Shown here piece by piece: positions 41,846 through 51,264 of a stretch of DNA of 64,000 nt. Both the position numbers and the translations under genes were made by a program. Every line of letters begins with the position of its first letter. Position 1 is the first letter of the stretch. Source of the DNA: Flavobacteriales bacterium (GTDB taxonomy: Bacteria; Bacteroidota; Bacteroidia; Flavobacteriales_D; Cryomorphaceae); the NCBI GenBank assembly GCA_007125175.1, contig SLDS01000096.1, positions 1-64,000 of the forward strand, given 5' to 3'. The notes under the pieces were generated by a model. It did not search any database, was not told where the DNA came from, and was given only the letters and a program-made list of their open reading frames with translations.

Positions 41846-41876
41846 CAAAAGTAGCGAAAGCCAGCGAAATGGGCAA
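41846..41876 (-). promoter_or_regulatory. Promoter, TTG-N20-TACTTTTG, of tRNA-Leu
   Basis: Minus strand TTG (41876-41874) and TACTTTTG (41853-41846), 20 bases apart. Transcription would start a few bases before the mature tRNA 5' end. Confidence 0.7.
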
Positions 41877-41974
41877 TAGCTGATTCTGCAATTTTGGGCA
41901 GCTTGAGGAATGTATGGCTCATCCGCATTTCTTTGCGACGCAATATACGGGGCATCATTGCAGCGGATTGAATC

Positions 41975-43024
41975 TTATTCGTTTTGATCCGAGTTGGAAT
42001 CCTCCATTACAAATCGGGCCCCTTCGATCACAGCACCCACCTCCCGGATGAACTCCCTTTTCGGGAAATTGGGGGCAAACACAAAGCCCGATATGCTGAC
42101 CACATAGTTGCCATCTGGCGAAGTCGTGGTCAGACAGGTGAAGGGGCCGCCCATAAAGTAGTTTTCCACCCTCCACAATCCGGTGGTGCGCATGGCATAG
42201 CTACCATTGAAATTCAGACTGTTCGAATAGGGAGGGAAGCGATACTCTGTGGTCATGTAGGTTCCCGGATCGGGACCGGGCACATGGAGCTTCAGGACGG
42301 AATCACGTGCTGCGAGCAATTCTTCCTCACTGAGGCTTTCAGCGCCGCGATAGGGATAGCGGAAGATGAAGAAGCCCTGGGTAATCTCGTGTGGGGTATT
42401 GCCTTTGTACTTGGTGCGCTCGCGCTTGATCCATATGAAGTTGTTTTTCTCTTTGGCAATTTCAGTATCGGTGGGGATACGCATCTCGATGCCAAATTTT
42501 TCGCGAATGAGCTGGCTGATTTCCGGGTTGTTCAGCTTTTCATAGCGTTTTTGGAGGCGCTCAATTTCAGTGCGGTCAATGAGGCTGCACACGCGCTCAA
42601 AGTCTCTTGAAATGAATTCGATGAGTTCGCCTTCACTGCGGGCCCTTGCCCGGATTACGAGCTGATGCGAAGCCCATTTGTCCTTGATCACTTTCACACC
42701 TGCATCTTCTTCATCCAGACTTTCGTCGATCTCTAGCTCCACAATATTGCGGTGCTGCTTGAGGAGATTGCTCATTTGATCCAGTCGGAAACGAAGCAGT
42801 GAAAAGCGAGGCTCCGCTTGGGGCAAAAGGGGCACGAAGGCTTCGAGCACGCCGCGAAGGCTGTCGCCCACAGGCCCGTGCCACAATTCATCGCCCATCA
42901 CCAGCATGATCTCACCCGACTTACCGGAATGTCTGGGCAGGCGTCGGCTTTGCTCTTCATCACAAGATGTGAGGAAGAATAGGGCAAGAATGCCCGCTAT
43001 GACCGCAGCCTGCACGTATCTCAT
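41975..43024 (-). CDS. DUF4837 lipoprotein
   Basis: A 349-residue DUF4837 protein, a Bacteroidota family of unknown function. Lipobox LTSC with Cys21; then SGKSGEIMLVMGDELWHGPVG, the family's usual opening; REKFGIEMRIPTDTEIAKE in the middle; and TTEYRFPPYSN, YAMRTTGLWRVENYFMGG near the end. Its start overlaps the end of the lytic transglycosylase gene by 4 bases (ATGA), so they are translationally coupled, hinting at an envelope role. Confidence 0.9.
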   Translation of the reverse strand: MRYVQAAVIAGILALFFLTSCDEEQSRRLPRHSGKSGEIMLVMGDELWHGPVGDSLRGVLEAFVPLLPQAEPRFSLLRFRLDQMSNLLKQHRNIVELEIDESLDEEDAGVKVIKDKWASHQLVIRARARSEGELIEFISRDFERVCSLIDRTEIERLQKRYEKLNNPEISQLIREKFGIEMRIPTDTEIAKEKNNFIWIKRERTKYKGNTPHEITQGFFIFRYPYRGAESLSEEELLAARDSVLKLHVPGPDPGTYMTTEYRFPPYSNSLNFNGSYAMRTTGLWRVENYFMGGPFTCLTTTSPDGNYVVSISGFVFAPNFPKREFIREVGAVIEGARFVMEDSNSDQNE

Positions 43025-44613
43025 GAAGCTGGGGGTATGGTGAGCTTTTGTCCGGGCTTGAGCGATTTGCTCGACACGCCACTGTTGGCTTTGATGATGT
43101 CATTGGCGCTGATACCGGGATATTTTTTTGCAATATCCCAAAGCGTATCGCCGCGTTGTACTATGTGGTAGTTGCTTTGTACGGAAGGCTTCGCTTGTTC
43201 ATTTTTTGCGGAAGCCTGAGAAGCAGCACTCTTCTCATCTTCGGCAGGCGCCTTGGTTGTGGGTGTAGCAGCACCGCTTCCTTTTTGAACCTCAGCAGTG
43301 CTGTTGGTATTTTGAGTCGTGCTGGCGGCCCGCTTCACGGTTTTGTGTATGGCGAGGCGCTGTCCGGGGTAGATATTATTGCCTCGGATATTGTTCCACT
43401 CCCTGAGCTGCGATAGGCCTACACCATGCCTCTGAGCGATGAGACCCAGTACTTCGCCCCTGCGCACGATGTGCGTTTCCACGATGTCTTCGTAAATGAA
43501 CCCATTGATGGGCTGCGGGCCGAGATCGGGGAGCTTGTAAAGGCTGTCAGCGTACTGCACAAAGGTGCCGATGGCATCGATGGGCATGTAGACGGGAATG
43601 CACTGATCGTTGTTTGGAACAAAGTTGCGCTTGAGGGATGGGTTGAGGATCTCAAGAGCACTGATTTCCGTGCCGGTGATATGCGAGATCTGGTTGAAGG
43701 TAGTTTCCCTGCATATGTGCACTGTATCGATCTCTGAAAAGAGATAGCTCGGCATGGAGGGGTAGATGTTGTGGTCGGCGGCGTGGTTCATCACGTAATT
43801 CACAGCGATGAAGGCGGGCACATAGCCACGGGTTTCTCTGGGCAGGAAAGGCCGTATGGACCAGTAGTCGCGTTTACCTCCTGAGCGGCGGATGGCTTTA
43901 TTCACATTTCCAGGGCCGGCATTGTAGGCTGCCAATACCAGGTTCCAATCATTGTACATGCCGTGCAAAAAGAGCATGTACCGACAGGCGGCAATGGTGC
44001 TTTTGATAGGGTCGCGGCGCTCGTCGATGTAGGTGTCTACTTGCAAGCCATACATCTTGCCGGTATTGTACATAAACTGCCATAGCCCGGTAGCACCCAC
44101 CCGGGAGCGGGCAATGGGGTTGAGTGCCGACTCTACCACTGCCAAGTGTTTCAGCTCGAGTGGCATGTCAAATTGATCCAACTTCTCTTCAAAAAGTGGA
44201 TAATACAGGGCAGCCATACCCAGCACGCGCGAGGTGACTTCCCGGCGCTGTATGGCGTAGAGGTTGATAAAAGCTTGTACGTAACGGTTGTAGCGAAGAT
44301 CAAAGGGGCTCAGATCGTTGAGCCGGGCCAGCTTGGCAGCGATCTCATCATCGCTCAAAACCGGGATGCTATCCCATGCATAGTCGTAGACATTGAGGCA
44401 CACGCTATCAGCGGTGAAGGCCTGCCAAAGCATGCGTTCTTCCAGCCACATGGCATCGAGCTGGGCAAGGATGGGGTCATCGGGAAATATAGCAGGGCTT
44501 TGCGGCTCTGGCGTGGCTTGTTGAAGGCTGTCTGCTGCTTCGTTTTGCGAAAGCAAAGGGCTGCTGAGCAATAAGGCACAGGCGAGGCCTGAAAGGATTT
44601 TGGTGATTCGCAT
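43021..44613 (-). CDS. Lytic transglycosylase with LysM domains (MltD-like)
   Basis: A 530-residue secreted murein hydrolase. Signal peptide about 1-23. A family 1 (SLT) lytic transglycosylase domain at about 145-290 has the catalytic Glu161 in VVESALNPIARSRVGATG, then GLWQFM, AAYNAGPGNVNKAI and PRETRGYVP. Two LysM peptidoglycan-binding domains follow (about 367-411 and 482-527), separated by a low-complexity Thr/Ala/Lys linker. It should cleave glycan strands, producing 1,6-anhydro ends. Coupled to the DUF4837 gene. Confidence 0.94.
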   Translation of the reverse strand: MRITKILSGLACALLLSSPLLSQNEAADSLQQATPEPQSPAIFPDDPILAQLDAMWLEERMLWQAFTADSVCLNVYDYAWDSIPVLSDDEIAAKLARLNDLSPFDLRYNRYVQAFINLYAIQRREVTSRVLGMAALYYPLFEEKLDQFDMPLELKHLAVVESALNPIARSRVGATGLWQFMYNTGKMYGLQVDTYIDERRDPIKSTIAACRYMLFLHGMYNDWNLVLAAYNAGPGNVNKAIRRSGGKRDYWSIRPFLPRETRGYVPAFIAVNYVMNHAADHNIYPSMPSYLFSEIDTVHICRETTFNQISHITGTEISALEILNPSLKRNFVPNNDQCIPVYMPIDAIGTFVQYADSLYKLPDLGPQPINGFIYEDIVETHIVRRGEVLGLIAQRHGVGLSQLREWNNIRGNNIYPGQRLAIHKTVKRAASTTQNTNSTAEVQKGSGAATPTTKAPAEDEKSAASQASAKNEQAKPSVQSNYHIVQRGDTLWDIAKKYPGISANDIIKANSGVSSKSLKPGQKLTIPPAS

Positions 44614-44709
44614 GGCTTGAATTAAGGGGCTTGCTAAGCTCTACGCAAATTTCGCAAATAGGTTTTGCAATTTAAGACCCATTTGCTGATTATTCACACG
44701 GGCCTGTGT

Positions 44710-46158
44710 TTATGCTTCTTTAGTCTTAAACGAGCGGGCCTCCATTAAGTTGTGAGCGAAGTCCAGAAGTTGCTTTTCAGCAAATGCCGGAGCCATAAAC
44801 TGAGCGCCAAAAGGGAGGCCATTTTGCGAATGCACGAAAAGAGGGAGCGAGATGGCCGGTATACCGGCCAGGTTGGCGTGCACCGTGAAGATGTCTTCCA
44901 AATACATCTGTATGGGATCGTCCATTTTTTTGCCACGCTCAAAGGCCGAGCCCGGGGTAGTGGGAGAGAGCAATAGGTCGCATTGGCTGAGGAGAGCATC
45001 GGTTTTTTCCTTGAGTATTCGGCGCACTTTTTGTCCTTTGGCATAGTAGGCGTCGTAGTAGCCCGAGCTCAATACAAAAGTGCCCAGCATGATGCGGCGT
45101 TTCACCTCAGGCCCGAAACCCTCCGAGCGGCTCTTGGTGTAGGTGCTTTCCACGCCCGAGGCATCCTTGCTGCGGTAGCCGTAATGTATGCCGTCGTAGC
45201 GCGCAAGATTGCTCGAGGCCTCTGCTGTAGTGAGCACATAATAGGCCGGCACAAGGTATTTGAGTTCTTCAAGGTGCACTTCCACCACTTCGTGGCCCAT
45301 GGCTTCAAGTTCTTCAATGAGCCCGCGATGTCGATCAACAACCTCACTGTCTACCGCTTTATTGCTGAGGCATTCCGCGATATATCCCACGCGCAGCTTC
45401 TTTGGCGTCTCGCCCTTAGCGCTGTAGCTATCAATGGCTTTTCGGCTGCTTGTGGCATCCATTGGGTCATGACCGCCCATGATCTCCAGCAGCAGGCTGG
45501 CATCTTCTGTGCTGTGGGTGATCGGGCCAATCTGATCGAAAGAGGAGGCAAAGGCGATGAGCCCATGTCGGCTCACCCTGCCATAGCTTGGCTTGAGGCC
45601 TACAACCCCGCAAAAGGATGCGGGCTGCCGGATGGATCCGCCGGTGTCGCTGCCCAGAGAGGCCAGGCAGCATTGGGCGGCTACGCTGGCTGCACTGCCA
45701 CCCGAGGAGCCTCCGGGCACACGCATCGGCCCATGTGGGTTGCCCACAGGGCCGTGAGCTGAATTTTCATTGGAGCCACCCATGGCAAATTCGTCGCAAT
45801 TCACCCGGCCAATCACGATGGCATCTTCATCCAGGATACGCTGCAGAGCGGTGGCGGTGTAGAGCGATTCAAAACCCTCAAGCATTTTTGAGGCAGCACC
45901 GAGTTTGTGACCCGCATGGCAAATATTGTCCTTTACAGAAATGACCATCCCCGCCAGCCTTCCGGCTGTGCCTTGTGCATACTTGTCCTGAATTTCGCGG
46001 GCGCGATCCAGAGCCTCTTGCTCATACACTTCGAGAAAGATGTTGAGATCCTTGCACTGCTGGATGTTTTGCAGATAGTGCTTAAGGAGATCTTCCAGCA
46101 CCAGGGAGCCATCCTTCAAGTCGGCTCTCACCTCACTTAAGCGGGTGTAGGCCTTCAC
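44710..46158 (-). CDS. gatA: Asp-tRNA(Asn)/Glu-tRNA(Gln) amidotransferase subunit A
   Basis: A 482-residue GatA, the glutaminase/amidase subunit of the GatCAB complex. The amidase triad is complete: Lys76 (VSVKDNIC), cis-Ser151 (GGSSGGS) and nucleophile Ser175 (SDTGGSIRQPAS). Each is three residues before the equivalents I recall in S. aureus GatA (79, 154, 178). AFDRxxxMDDP-like C-terminal region FERGKKMDDPIQMYLEDIFT is also typical. Start overlaps the tatA stop by one base (TAATG). GatB and GatC are not in the window, as is common in this phylum. Confidence 0.95.
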   Translation of the reverse strand: MKAYTRLSEVRADLKDGSLVLEDLLKHYLQNIQQCKDLNIFLEVYEQEALDRAREIQDKYAQGTAGRLAGMVISVKDNICHAGHKLGAASKMLEGFESLYTATALQRILDEDAIVIGRVNCDEFAMGGSNENSAHGPVGNPHGPMRVPGGSSGGSAASVAAQCCLASLGSDTGGSIRQPASFCGVVGLKPSYGRVSRHGLIAFASSFDQIGPITHSTEDASLLLEIMGGHDPMDATSSRKAIDSYSAKGETPKKLRVGYIAECLSNKAVDSEVVDRHRGLIEELEAMGHEVVEVHLEELKYLVPAYYVLTTAEASSNLARYDGIHYGYRSKDASGVESTYTKSRSEGFGPEVKRRIMLGTFVLSSGYYDAYYAKGQKVRRILKEKTDALLSQCDLLLSPTTPGSAFERGKKMDDPIQMYLEDIFTVHANLAGIPAISLPLFVHSQNGLPFGAQFMAPAFAEKQLLDFAHNLMEARSFKTKEA

Positions 46159-46361
46159 TACTTTTCTTTGTCGGGGGAGTTCTTAGATCCTTCTTCCACA
46201 TTGGCATCCTCCTTGCTGGCATCCTTGAATTCCTTCATACCCCGGCCGAGTCCGCGCATGAGCTCGGGAATTTTTTTGCCTCCAAAAAGCAGGAGAACCA
46301 CTACGATGATCAGGGCGATTTGCCAGGGCCCCATGGCCCCCAATAACTGAATGCTCAGCAT
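46158..46361 (-). CDS. tatA: Twin-arginine translocase subunit TatA/E
   Basis: A 67-residue TatA-type protein: a short N-terminus, one transmembrane helix (about 12-27), the hinge [20 protein letters not shown] with the conserved Phe-Gly, an amphipathic helix and a charged tail. It forms the pore of the Tat pathway for folded proteins. TatC is not adjacent. Coupled to gatA by one overlapping base and preceded by its own -7 element. Confidence 0.94.
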   Translation of the reverse strand: MLSIQLLGAMGPWQIALIIVVVLLLFGGKKIPELMRGLGRGMKEFKDASKEDANVEEGSKNSPDKEK

Positions 46362-46375
46362 GAATCAATTTTTTA

Positions 46376-46383
46376 CAAAAGTA
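46376..46383 (-). promoter_or_regulatory. Possible -7 promoter element for tatA-gatA
   Basis: Minus strand TACTTTTG, perfect TAnnTTTG, 14 bases before the tatA ATG, in the 45-base gap after the EnvC-like gene. No TTG at the expected -33 position. Confidence 0.45.
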
Positions 46384-46406
46384 CGAAAATAAGCCGAAGG
46401 CCTTTG

Positions 46407-47657
46407 CTATTGTCGAAATATCCAGCCTGCGGGATCTACCTTCACGGGACCCCCCTCGCTCACCTTCCATATTTCGAGATGCGCTTCTGTCTTGCCGCTT
46501 CCTTCGTCAGTGAGTACGGTGCCCAGCACCTGCTTCAAGCTCACTTTGTCGCCTTTCTTGACGCGCACCTCCTTCAGGTTGGTGTATACGCTGCGATAGC
46601 CACCATGGTTCAGAATCACATTGGCGCCCGCGCCCGGGATGTTGAACACCCCCGACACGGTGCCCTCAAAAATGGCCCTGACCTCGGCATTTTGATTGGT
46701 GGCGATATCTATGCCGTTGTTGGGAACGGTAATGCCCGCCAGCACCGGATGCGGATTGTTTCCAAAACGGGCTGTGATTACTCCCCGCTCTACAGGCCAT
46801 GGGAGCTTGCCTTTATTGCTTTCGAAGCTCGCAGATAGGGCGGCGGCTTCGGGGGTGAGTGAGAATACACCGGCATTGTCCTTCTTTGATGCCCGAATTT
46901 CAGCTTCGATGATGCGTTGTATCTCCTTGTTTATTTTTTCGCGTTTACGCTCCTGCTCTTTGAGTTTTTTGAGCAATTGTCTCTCTTCTTGTTCCAGAGA
47001 GCTTACCGCCTTGCGCTGCCTGCCCTGATCACTGGAGAGCGCGCGCTTCTCTTGTTCTTCTTTTTGCAGCAAGGCATCTTTTTCATTGATGATTTTGAGT
47101 AGCTCTAGGTTGAGTTTGTTGAGGTATTCCTGACGCTCTTGTATCTCCACTGCCTGTTTTTGTCGATATTGGGCTATTTGACGCAAGTGCCTGAGGCGCT
47201 GACTCGCCTGCTGAAAATCGCTGGAGGCGAATATGTACATCATTTTATCCTCCGGCCTATGGCTCCTTTGGGCAAAACGGATGAGCTGGGAGTATTCTTC
47301 CTTCATGGCATCGAGCTGCCGCTCGAGTTCTGCTATCTCGGTTTTGTTGCCTTTGATTCGATCGTTGTAGAGTGCAATCTCCTTGCGCAGCCCTGCGATA
47401 AGGTCTTCGCGCAGACGAATTTTGCGGTTGATCAGGCTGAGCTCTCCTTCCAGCTTGCTTTTGCTGGCCTGCTTTTCCTTGAGCAGGGAGGTGGTGATTT
47501 CAATCTCCTTGCTGATGCGGTTGCGCTCAGCCTGTAGCTCCTCCTTGCTTTGGGCCTGCACCAATGCGCATGCCAAGAATAGCAAGGCCACGAGCAGGGC
47601 CCTAGCGTATGGCTTCGTAGCGTTCCGGAATTCTGAAAGGATAGCTTTGCGATTCAT
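46407..47657 (-). CDS. EnvC-like murein hydrolase activator (degenerate M23 domain)
   Basis: A 416-residue secreted protein: signal peptide about 1-36, a long coiled coil (about 37-270), and a C-terminal LytM/M23 fold (about 300-416). In the fold the zinc ligands are altered: the usual HxGIDI is NNGIDI and the usual YxHL is YTNL. Without these histidines it should not cleave peptidoglycan and resembles EnvC, which activates amidases at the division site. ATG 47657 begins the signal peptide and overlaps the DUF4292 gene by 56 bases. Last gene of the 46.4-54.0 kb operon. Confidence 0.9.
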   Translation of the reverse strand: MNRKAILSEFRNATKPYARALLVALLFLACALVQAQSKEELQAERNRISKEIEITTSLLKEKQASKSKLEGELSLINRKIRLREDLIAGLRKEIALYNDRIKGNKTEIAELERQLDAMKEEYSQLIRFAQRSHRPEDKMMYIFASSDFQQASQRLRHLRQIAQYRQKQAVEIQERQEYLNKLNLELLKIINEKDALLQKEEQEKRALSSDQGRQRKAVSSLEQEERQLLKKLKEQERKREKINKEIQRIIEAEIRASKKDNAGVFSLTPEAAALSASFESNKGKLPWPVERGVITARFGNNPHPVLAGITVPNNGIDIATNQNAEVRAIFEGTVSGVFNIPGAGANVILNHGGYRSVYTNLKEVRVKKGDKVSLKQVLGTVLTDEGSGKTEAHLEIWKVSEGGPVKVDPAGWIFRQ

Positions 47658-48510
47658 TGATTCGAATGCGAGAGTAGCTGAGTTCAAAGGTAGCGCTTTG
47701 TTCGGGCGAAGCAATCTCTATGGAAATGTTCATCGGAAAAGACTGCCCCTCCACATCCTCAAAGTTGCTGTAGCGAACCATGAGGCTGCGCTTGTAGAGG
47801 ATGTCGTCGATCGCCACAGCTTCTACTTTGAAGGTCTTCGGGTGTATGAAATAGGTCTTGAGAATCAGGTCTTCCTCATCGTATTTTTCAATGGCTTTTT
47901 CGTATTTCCTCTCCTTGACCACTCCCAGATAGGGAATGCCCTGAATACTTTCACCGCGCTCCACCGATTTGCGCACCTTGCGCTTGGTTTTGGCTTTGAG
48001 CACATATTGCAAATCATCTACGCCGGATACGTACTTCTCCTCAGGGTCGATTTGGATGGGGTTGCCAATGAGCAAATTTTGCACCAGGTCAAACTCGGTG
48101 TAGTGATTGAACAGGGCATCGAGCAGATCAAAAGGCCCGAGGTAGTATTGGTTTTTGATCTTGTCGATAAATTTGAGTGAATCCTGGCTCACCAGTACGC
48201 GTGCTGCTTCTATACCCAAGGCCGGGGTGATGCTCATCCAGATCAGGCTATCGGCACCCATGCGCAGATTGGCCCTGAAGGAGCCACTTTGCTTGGAGGT
48301 GTTGGCACTGATGCTGAGCTTGCCATTGAGGGTCGCAAAGTCGAATGTGCTGGCTTGCACGAGCTCCAGCAGTGCATTGTCGCCAAGGGGAACCAAAGGG
48401 CTTTTTTCGAGCACCCGCTTCGTTTTGCAGGACTCGAGCATCAAGAGCAAGAGGACAAGGCTCAGTGCCTGGAGCCAAAAAGCAGACTTATTGGCCAATG
48501 GATTCGTCAT
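47602..48510 (-). CDS. DUF4292 lipoprotein (LolB/LolA-like fold predicted)
   Basis: A 302-residue DUF4292 lipoprotein. Lipobox LESC with Cys28, then FDFATLNGKLSISANTS, FRANLRMGADSLIWMSITP and GIEAARVLVSQDSLKFID, the family core, which is often likened to LolA/LolB. A role in lipoprotein or lipid transport to the outer membrane is therefore plausible but unproven. ATG 48510 is preferred to 48549 and 48537 since it gives a normal lipoprotein signal; it overlaps the TPR gene by 23 bases. Confidence 0.88.
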   Translation of the reverse strand: MTNPLANKSAFWLQALSLVLLLLMLESCKTKRVLEKSPLVPLGDNALLELVQASTFDFATLNGKLSISANTSKQSGSFRANLRMGADSLIWMSITPALGIEAARVLVSQDSLKFIDKIKNQYYLGPFDLLDALFNHYTEFDLVQNLLIGNPIQIDPEEKYVSGVDDLQYVLKAKTKRKVRKSVERGESIQGIPYLGVVKERKYEKAIEKYDEEDLILKTYFIHPKTFKVEAVAIDDILYKRSLMVRYSNFEDVEGQSFPMNISIEIASPEQSATFELSYSRIRINESQSYPFRIPERYEAIR

Positions 48511-50266
48511 GGATTTTTTCGAGAAGGGCTTCCTCATCACCGCCGGCATCGATGGCTTGTTGCCAGGCTCTCACCGCATCGGGGTGCTGACCGAGTGCAT
48601 GCAGCACATCGCCGTAGTGTTCGAGAACGGTGGGGTCTTGATCTCCGCCGTTCTTCAGTGCTTCTTCGAGCCAAAAGCGGGCGTTGCGGTAGTTGCCTCG
48701 CTTGTACAGCACCCAGGCATAGGTGTCCTGAAATGAAGCCTCGTTGGGAGCGAGGTCATTGGCCTTCTTGGCCATTTTCTCTGCTTTTTCTAGATTCTTG
48801 GAGCGCAGGGAGAGATAATAGGCGTAATTGTTGAGCACAAGAGGGTTGGAGGGGTCGATCTCCAAGGCATTCTCATAGGCAGCATCCGATTCTTCGTGCC
48901 GGTCGGCTTCGTGGTAGGCATCGCCCAGTGAAGCGTAAAACTGACCCGCGAGGGCATCATTGTCCACTACCAGCCCAAGACCAGCTTCCAGGGCTTCTAT
49001 GGCCTCATCGAGATTTCCTTTTTGCATATGGGCCACTCCATTGAACAAATAAAAAATGGCCTGCACCGGAAAGTATTCTGTGGCCTGCTCGCTTTCGCTG
49101 AGCATGGCGTCGAAATCATTGAGCTGCGAATCGAGGGTGAGTATCTGCTGCCAGATGGGAGGTCTGTTCGGATCCAGATTGATGGCTTCGCGGAACTTTT
49201 CCCGCGATTTTTCCAATTCATTGAGATTGTAGTAGATGTCTCCCTGAATGGCATAGCTCTTGGCTTCCTCAGGATGGGCTTTTTCTAGGGCATTGCCCAG
49301 GCTGATGATGAAATCGCGTCGATTCTTTAGTGTCTTTACGTTCAGGTAATTCAGGAGAATGTTGACCTTCACATCCACATTGAGCTCCTTGCTCTCAAAG
49401 GCTTGCTTGAGGTAGTCATCTGCCTTATCGCGATTGCCCTTGTCGCGGTGTATTTCGTAGAGGGCGAGCAGCACCAAGCCATTTCCGGGATTTTCGCGGT
49501 GCATGAGTTCGTAGAGCTCGAGGGCTTCCTCGTCTTTACCCATCTGCTGGTATATTTCAGCCTTCATGCCGTAGTACCTCACTTCGCTCGGGTCGGCATC
49601 GATCAGTGCTTCGACCTCCTTCAGTGCGCGCTTGAAGTCTTTTTGCTCCAGGTATATGAGCTGCTTTTGCATGGACAGCTCCTCGTTGGGGCCAAGGCGG
49701 TCTTCAATGTCTTCAAATATCTCCAACGCTTCTTTGTACTTGCCGCTTGCGCTCAAAAGATTGGCCAAATTGAAGTAGTTTTCCAGCTCTTCGGGTCGCT
49801 GGCGGGTGATCTCCCGGTAGAGTTCGACGCTTTCTTCCAGCTTCCCAACCTCGGCATAGAGCTGCGCCAGAAAATGGGCGTACCACACATTGTCGAGATC
49901 ACTGGCCCGGGCAATTTCTGTGCGCTTGATGGCTTCTTCAAAGTCGCCTTGTTCGGCTGAGAGCTTTGCCAGTTCAAAATGTGTCGCTCCGCTGCCGGGA
50001 TCGATATCGAGTGCTTTTACAAAAAGTTTGCGGGCCTCACTGTAATCGCCGAGAATTTTGGCCTTATTGCCGTCAAGGAAAAGCCGCGCAAACTGCATGC
50101 GCTCCTTTTCATTGAGTTCCTTGCGCGGGGCACTTTGCTTGGCTGATCCATCGCTCAGCAAGGCGCATGAGGGCAATAGCAGGCACAGCAGGGGTGTCAC
50201 TAGCAGAAAGCTGCGACAACGCTGCATCATTTTGGCTGCGGAAATGCTCTGGATCTTTAGCTTCAT
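48488..50266 (-). CDS. Tetratricopeptide-repeat lipoprotein
   Basis: A 592-residue lipoprotein made almost entirely of TPR helices. Lipobox LPSC with Cys34 (a start at Met13 or Met14 would also fit). Repeats such as YSEARKLFVKALDIDPGSG, AYENALEIDPSNPLVLNNY and NYRNARFWLEEALKNGG follow one another with the 34-residue period. It probably scaffolds protein complexes in the periplasm. Start overlaps the nucleotidyltransferase stop by 4 bases. Confidence 0.92.
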   Translation of the reverse strand: MKLKIQSISAAKMMQRCRSFLLVTPLLCLLLPSCALLSDGSAKQSAPRKELNEKERMQFARLFLDGNKAKILGDYSEARKLFVKALDIDPGSGATHFELAKLSAEQGDFEEAIKRTEIARASDLDNVWYAHFLAQLYAEVGKLEESVELYREITRQRPEELENYFNLANLLSASGKYKEALEIFEDIEDRLGPNEELSMQKQLIYLEQKDFKRALKEVEALIDADPSEVRYYGMKAEIYQQMGKDEEALELYELMHRENPGNGLVLLALYEIHRDKGNRDKADDYLKQAFESKELNVDVKVNILLNYLNVKTLKNRRDFIISLGNALEKAHPEEAKSYAIQGDIYYNLNELEKSREKFREAINLDPNRPPIWQQILTLDSQLNDFDAMLSESEQATEYFPVQAIFYLFNGVAHMQKGNLDEAIEALEAGLGLVVDNDALAGQFYASLGDAYHEADRHEESDAAYENALEIDPSNPLVLNNYAYYLSLRSKNLEKAEKMAKKANDLAPNEASFQDTYAWVLYKRGNYRNARFWLEEALKNGGDQDPTVLEHYGDVLHALGQHPDAVRAWQQAIDAGGDEEALLEKIHDESIGQ

Positions 50267-51264
50267 TCTACGGTGTTGAAGTCACCAACACTCAAACGCA
50301 TGGGTGCTTTGGCTATTTTGCTTGAGCTGCCAATCATACTCTTTTCGAGAAATGCGCCCGATAGCGTGGTGCCATCCTGCACCAGACTTTCTCTCATGCG
50401 CACGTCCTGCAGCACACAATTTGTGCCAAGCGATACATGCGGTCCTATTACCGAGTGCTCAATGCGCGTGCCCGCTCCGATGTAGCAAGGCTCGATCACG
50501 AGGCTATTGCTCACTTGGGCGCTGGGATCAATGTGGGACTGAGGGTGCTTGAGCTCCAGCACCCGCGAATTGGTCTCAATGGTGACGGCTGCATTGCCGC
50601 AGTCCATCCATTCTGCCACCTCGCCCGGCACCAGTCTGCTGCCACTTTCTGTGAGTCTTTTCAGGGCATCGGGCAGCTGGTATTCTCCTCCTTTGGTGAT
50701 CTTGTTGTCCAGCAGGTAGGCAATTTCATCTCTCAGCGCTTCTCCCTTGCGGAAGTAGTAAATACCAATCATGGCCAGATCGCTTACAAAGTGGCTGGGT
50801 TTTTCTACAAAATCGCTAATGGCACCGCTTTCGTCCAATTGAACCACCCCAAAGGCCGATGGATTTTCTATCTGCTTGACCCAAAGGACGCCATCGGCAG
50901 TGTTGTCAAGTTTGAAATTGGCGCGAAACAGGGTGTCGGCGAAGGCCACAATTACCTTGCCCTCCAGGGCCTCTTTGGCGCAGTATACGGCGTGGGCCGT
51001 GCCCAGGGCTTCGTCCTGATAGGCTATTTGGCCCGTGGCTCCCAGGGCTTCGGCTACGGCGATGAGGTGTTGCTCTACCTTTTTGCCAAAGCGGCCTGTA
51101 ACGAATACCACCTTGTCCAGCGGTTCTTCTATCAGCCCGGCAATGTCTTCGACCAAATGCTGTACGATGGGCTTGCCCGCAAGCGGCACCAGTGGCTTGG
51201 GTACGGTGAGTGTATGAGGCCTCAGCCTCTTGCCCATGCCCGCCATGGGTATGATGATGTTCAT
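50263..51264 (-). CDS. Sugar-phosphate nucleotidyltransferase
   Basis: A 333-residue NTP-transferase making a nucleotide sugar. N-terminal signature IIPMAGMGKRLRPHTLTVPKPLVPLAGKP (split: GMGKRLRP loop at about 9-16, KPLVP at about 23-27), then DEALGTAHAVYCAK, FADTLF with the metal Asp, NPSAFGVVQLDESG and FVEKPSHF. The C-terminal third has hexapeptide left-handed beta-helix repeats (SNSLVIEPCYIGAGTRIEHS). The nucleotide and sugar cannot be fixed; glucose-1-phosphate uridylyl- or thymidylyltransferase-like. Overlaps dut and the TPR gene by 4 bases each. Confidence 0.9.
   Translation of the reverse strand: MNIIIPMAGMGKRLRPHTLTVPKPLVPLAGKPIVQHLVEDIAGLIEEPLDKVVFVTGRFGKKVEQHLIAVAEALGATGQIAYQDEALGTAHAVYCAKEALEGKVIVAFADTLFRANFKLDNTADGVLWVKQIENPSAFGVVQLDESGAISDFVEKPSHFVSDLAMIGIYYFRKGEALRDEIAYLLDNKITKGGEYQLPDALKRLTESGSRLVPGEVAEWMDCGNAAVTIETNSRVLELKHPQSHIDPSAQVSNSLVIEPCYIGAGTRIEHSVIGPHVSLGTNCVLQDVRMRESLVQDGTTLSGAFLEKSMIGSSSKIAKAPMRLSVGDFNTVE

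Noticed and set aside
44690-44709. ACAC/GTGT hairpin after gatA as a terminator
   Set aside because: Only a 4-bp stem and no T-run on the relevant strand.
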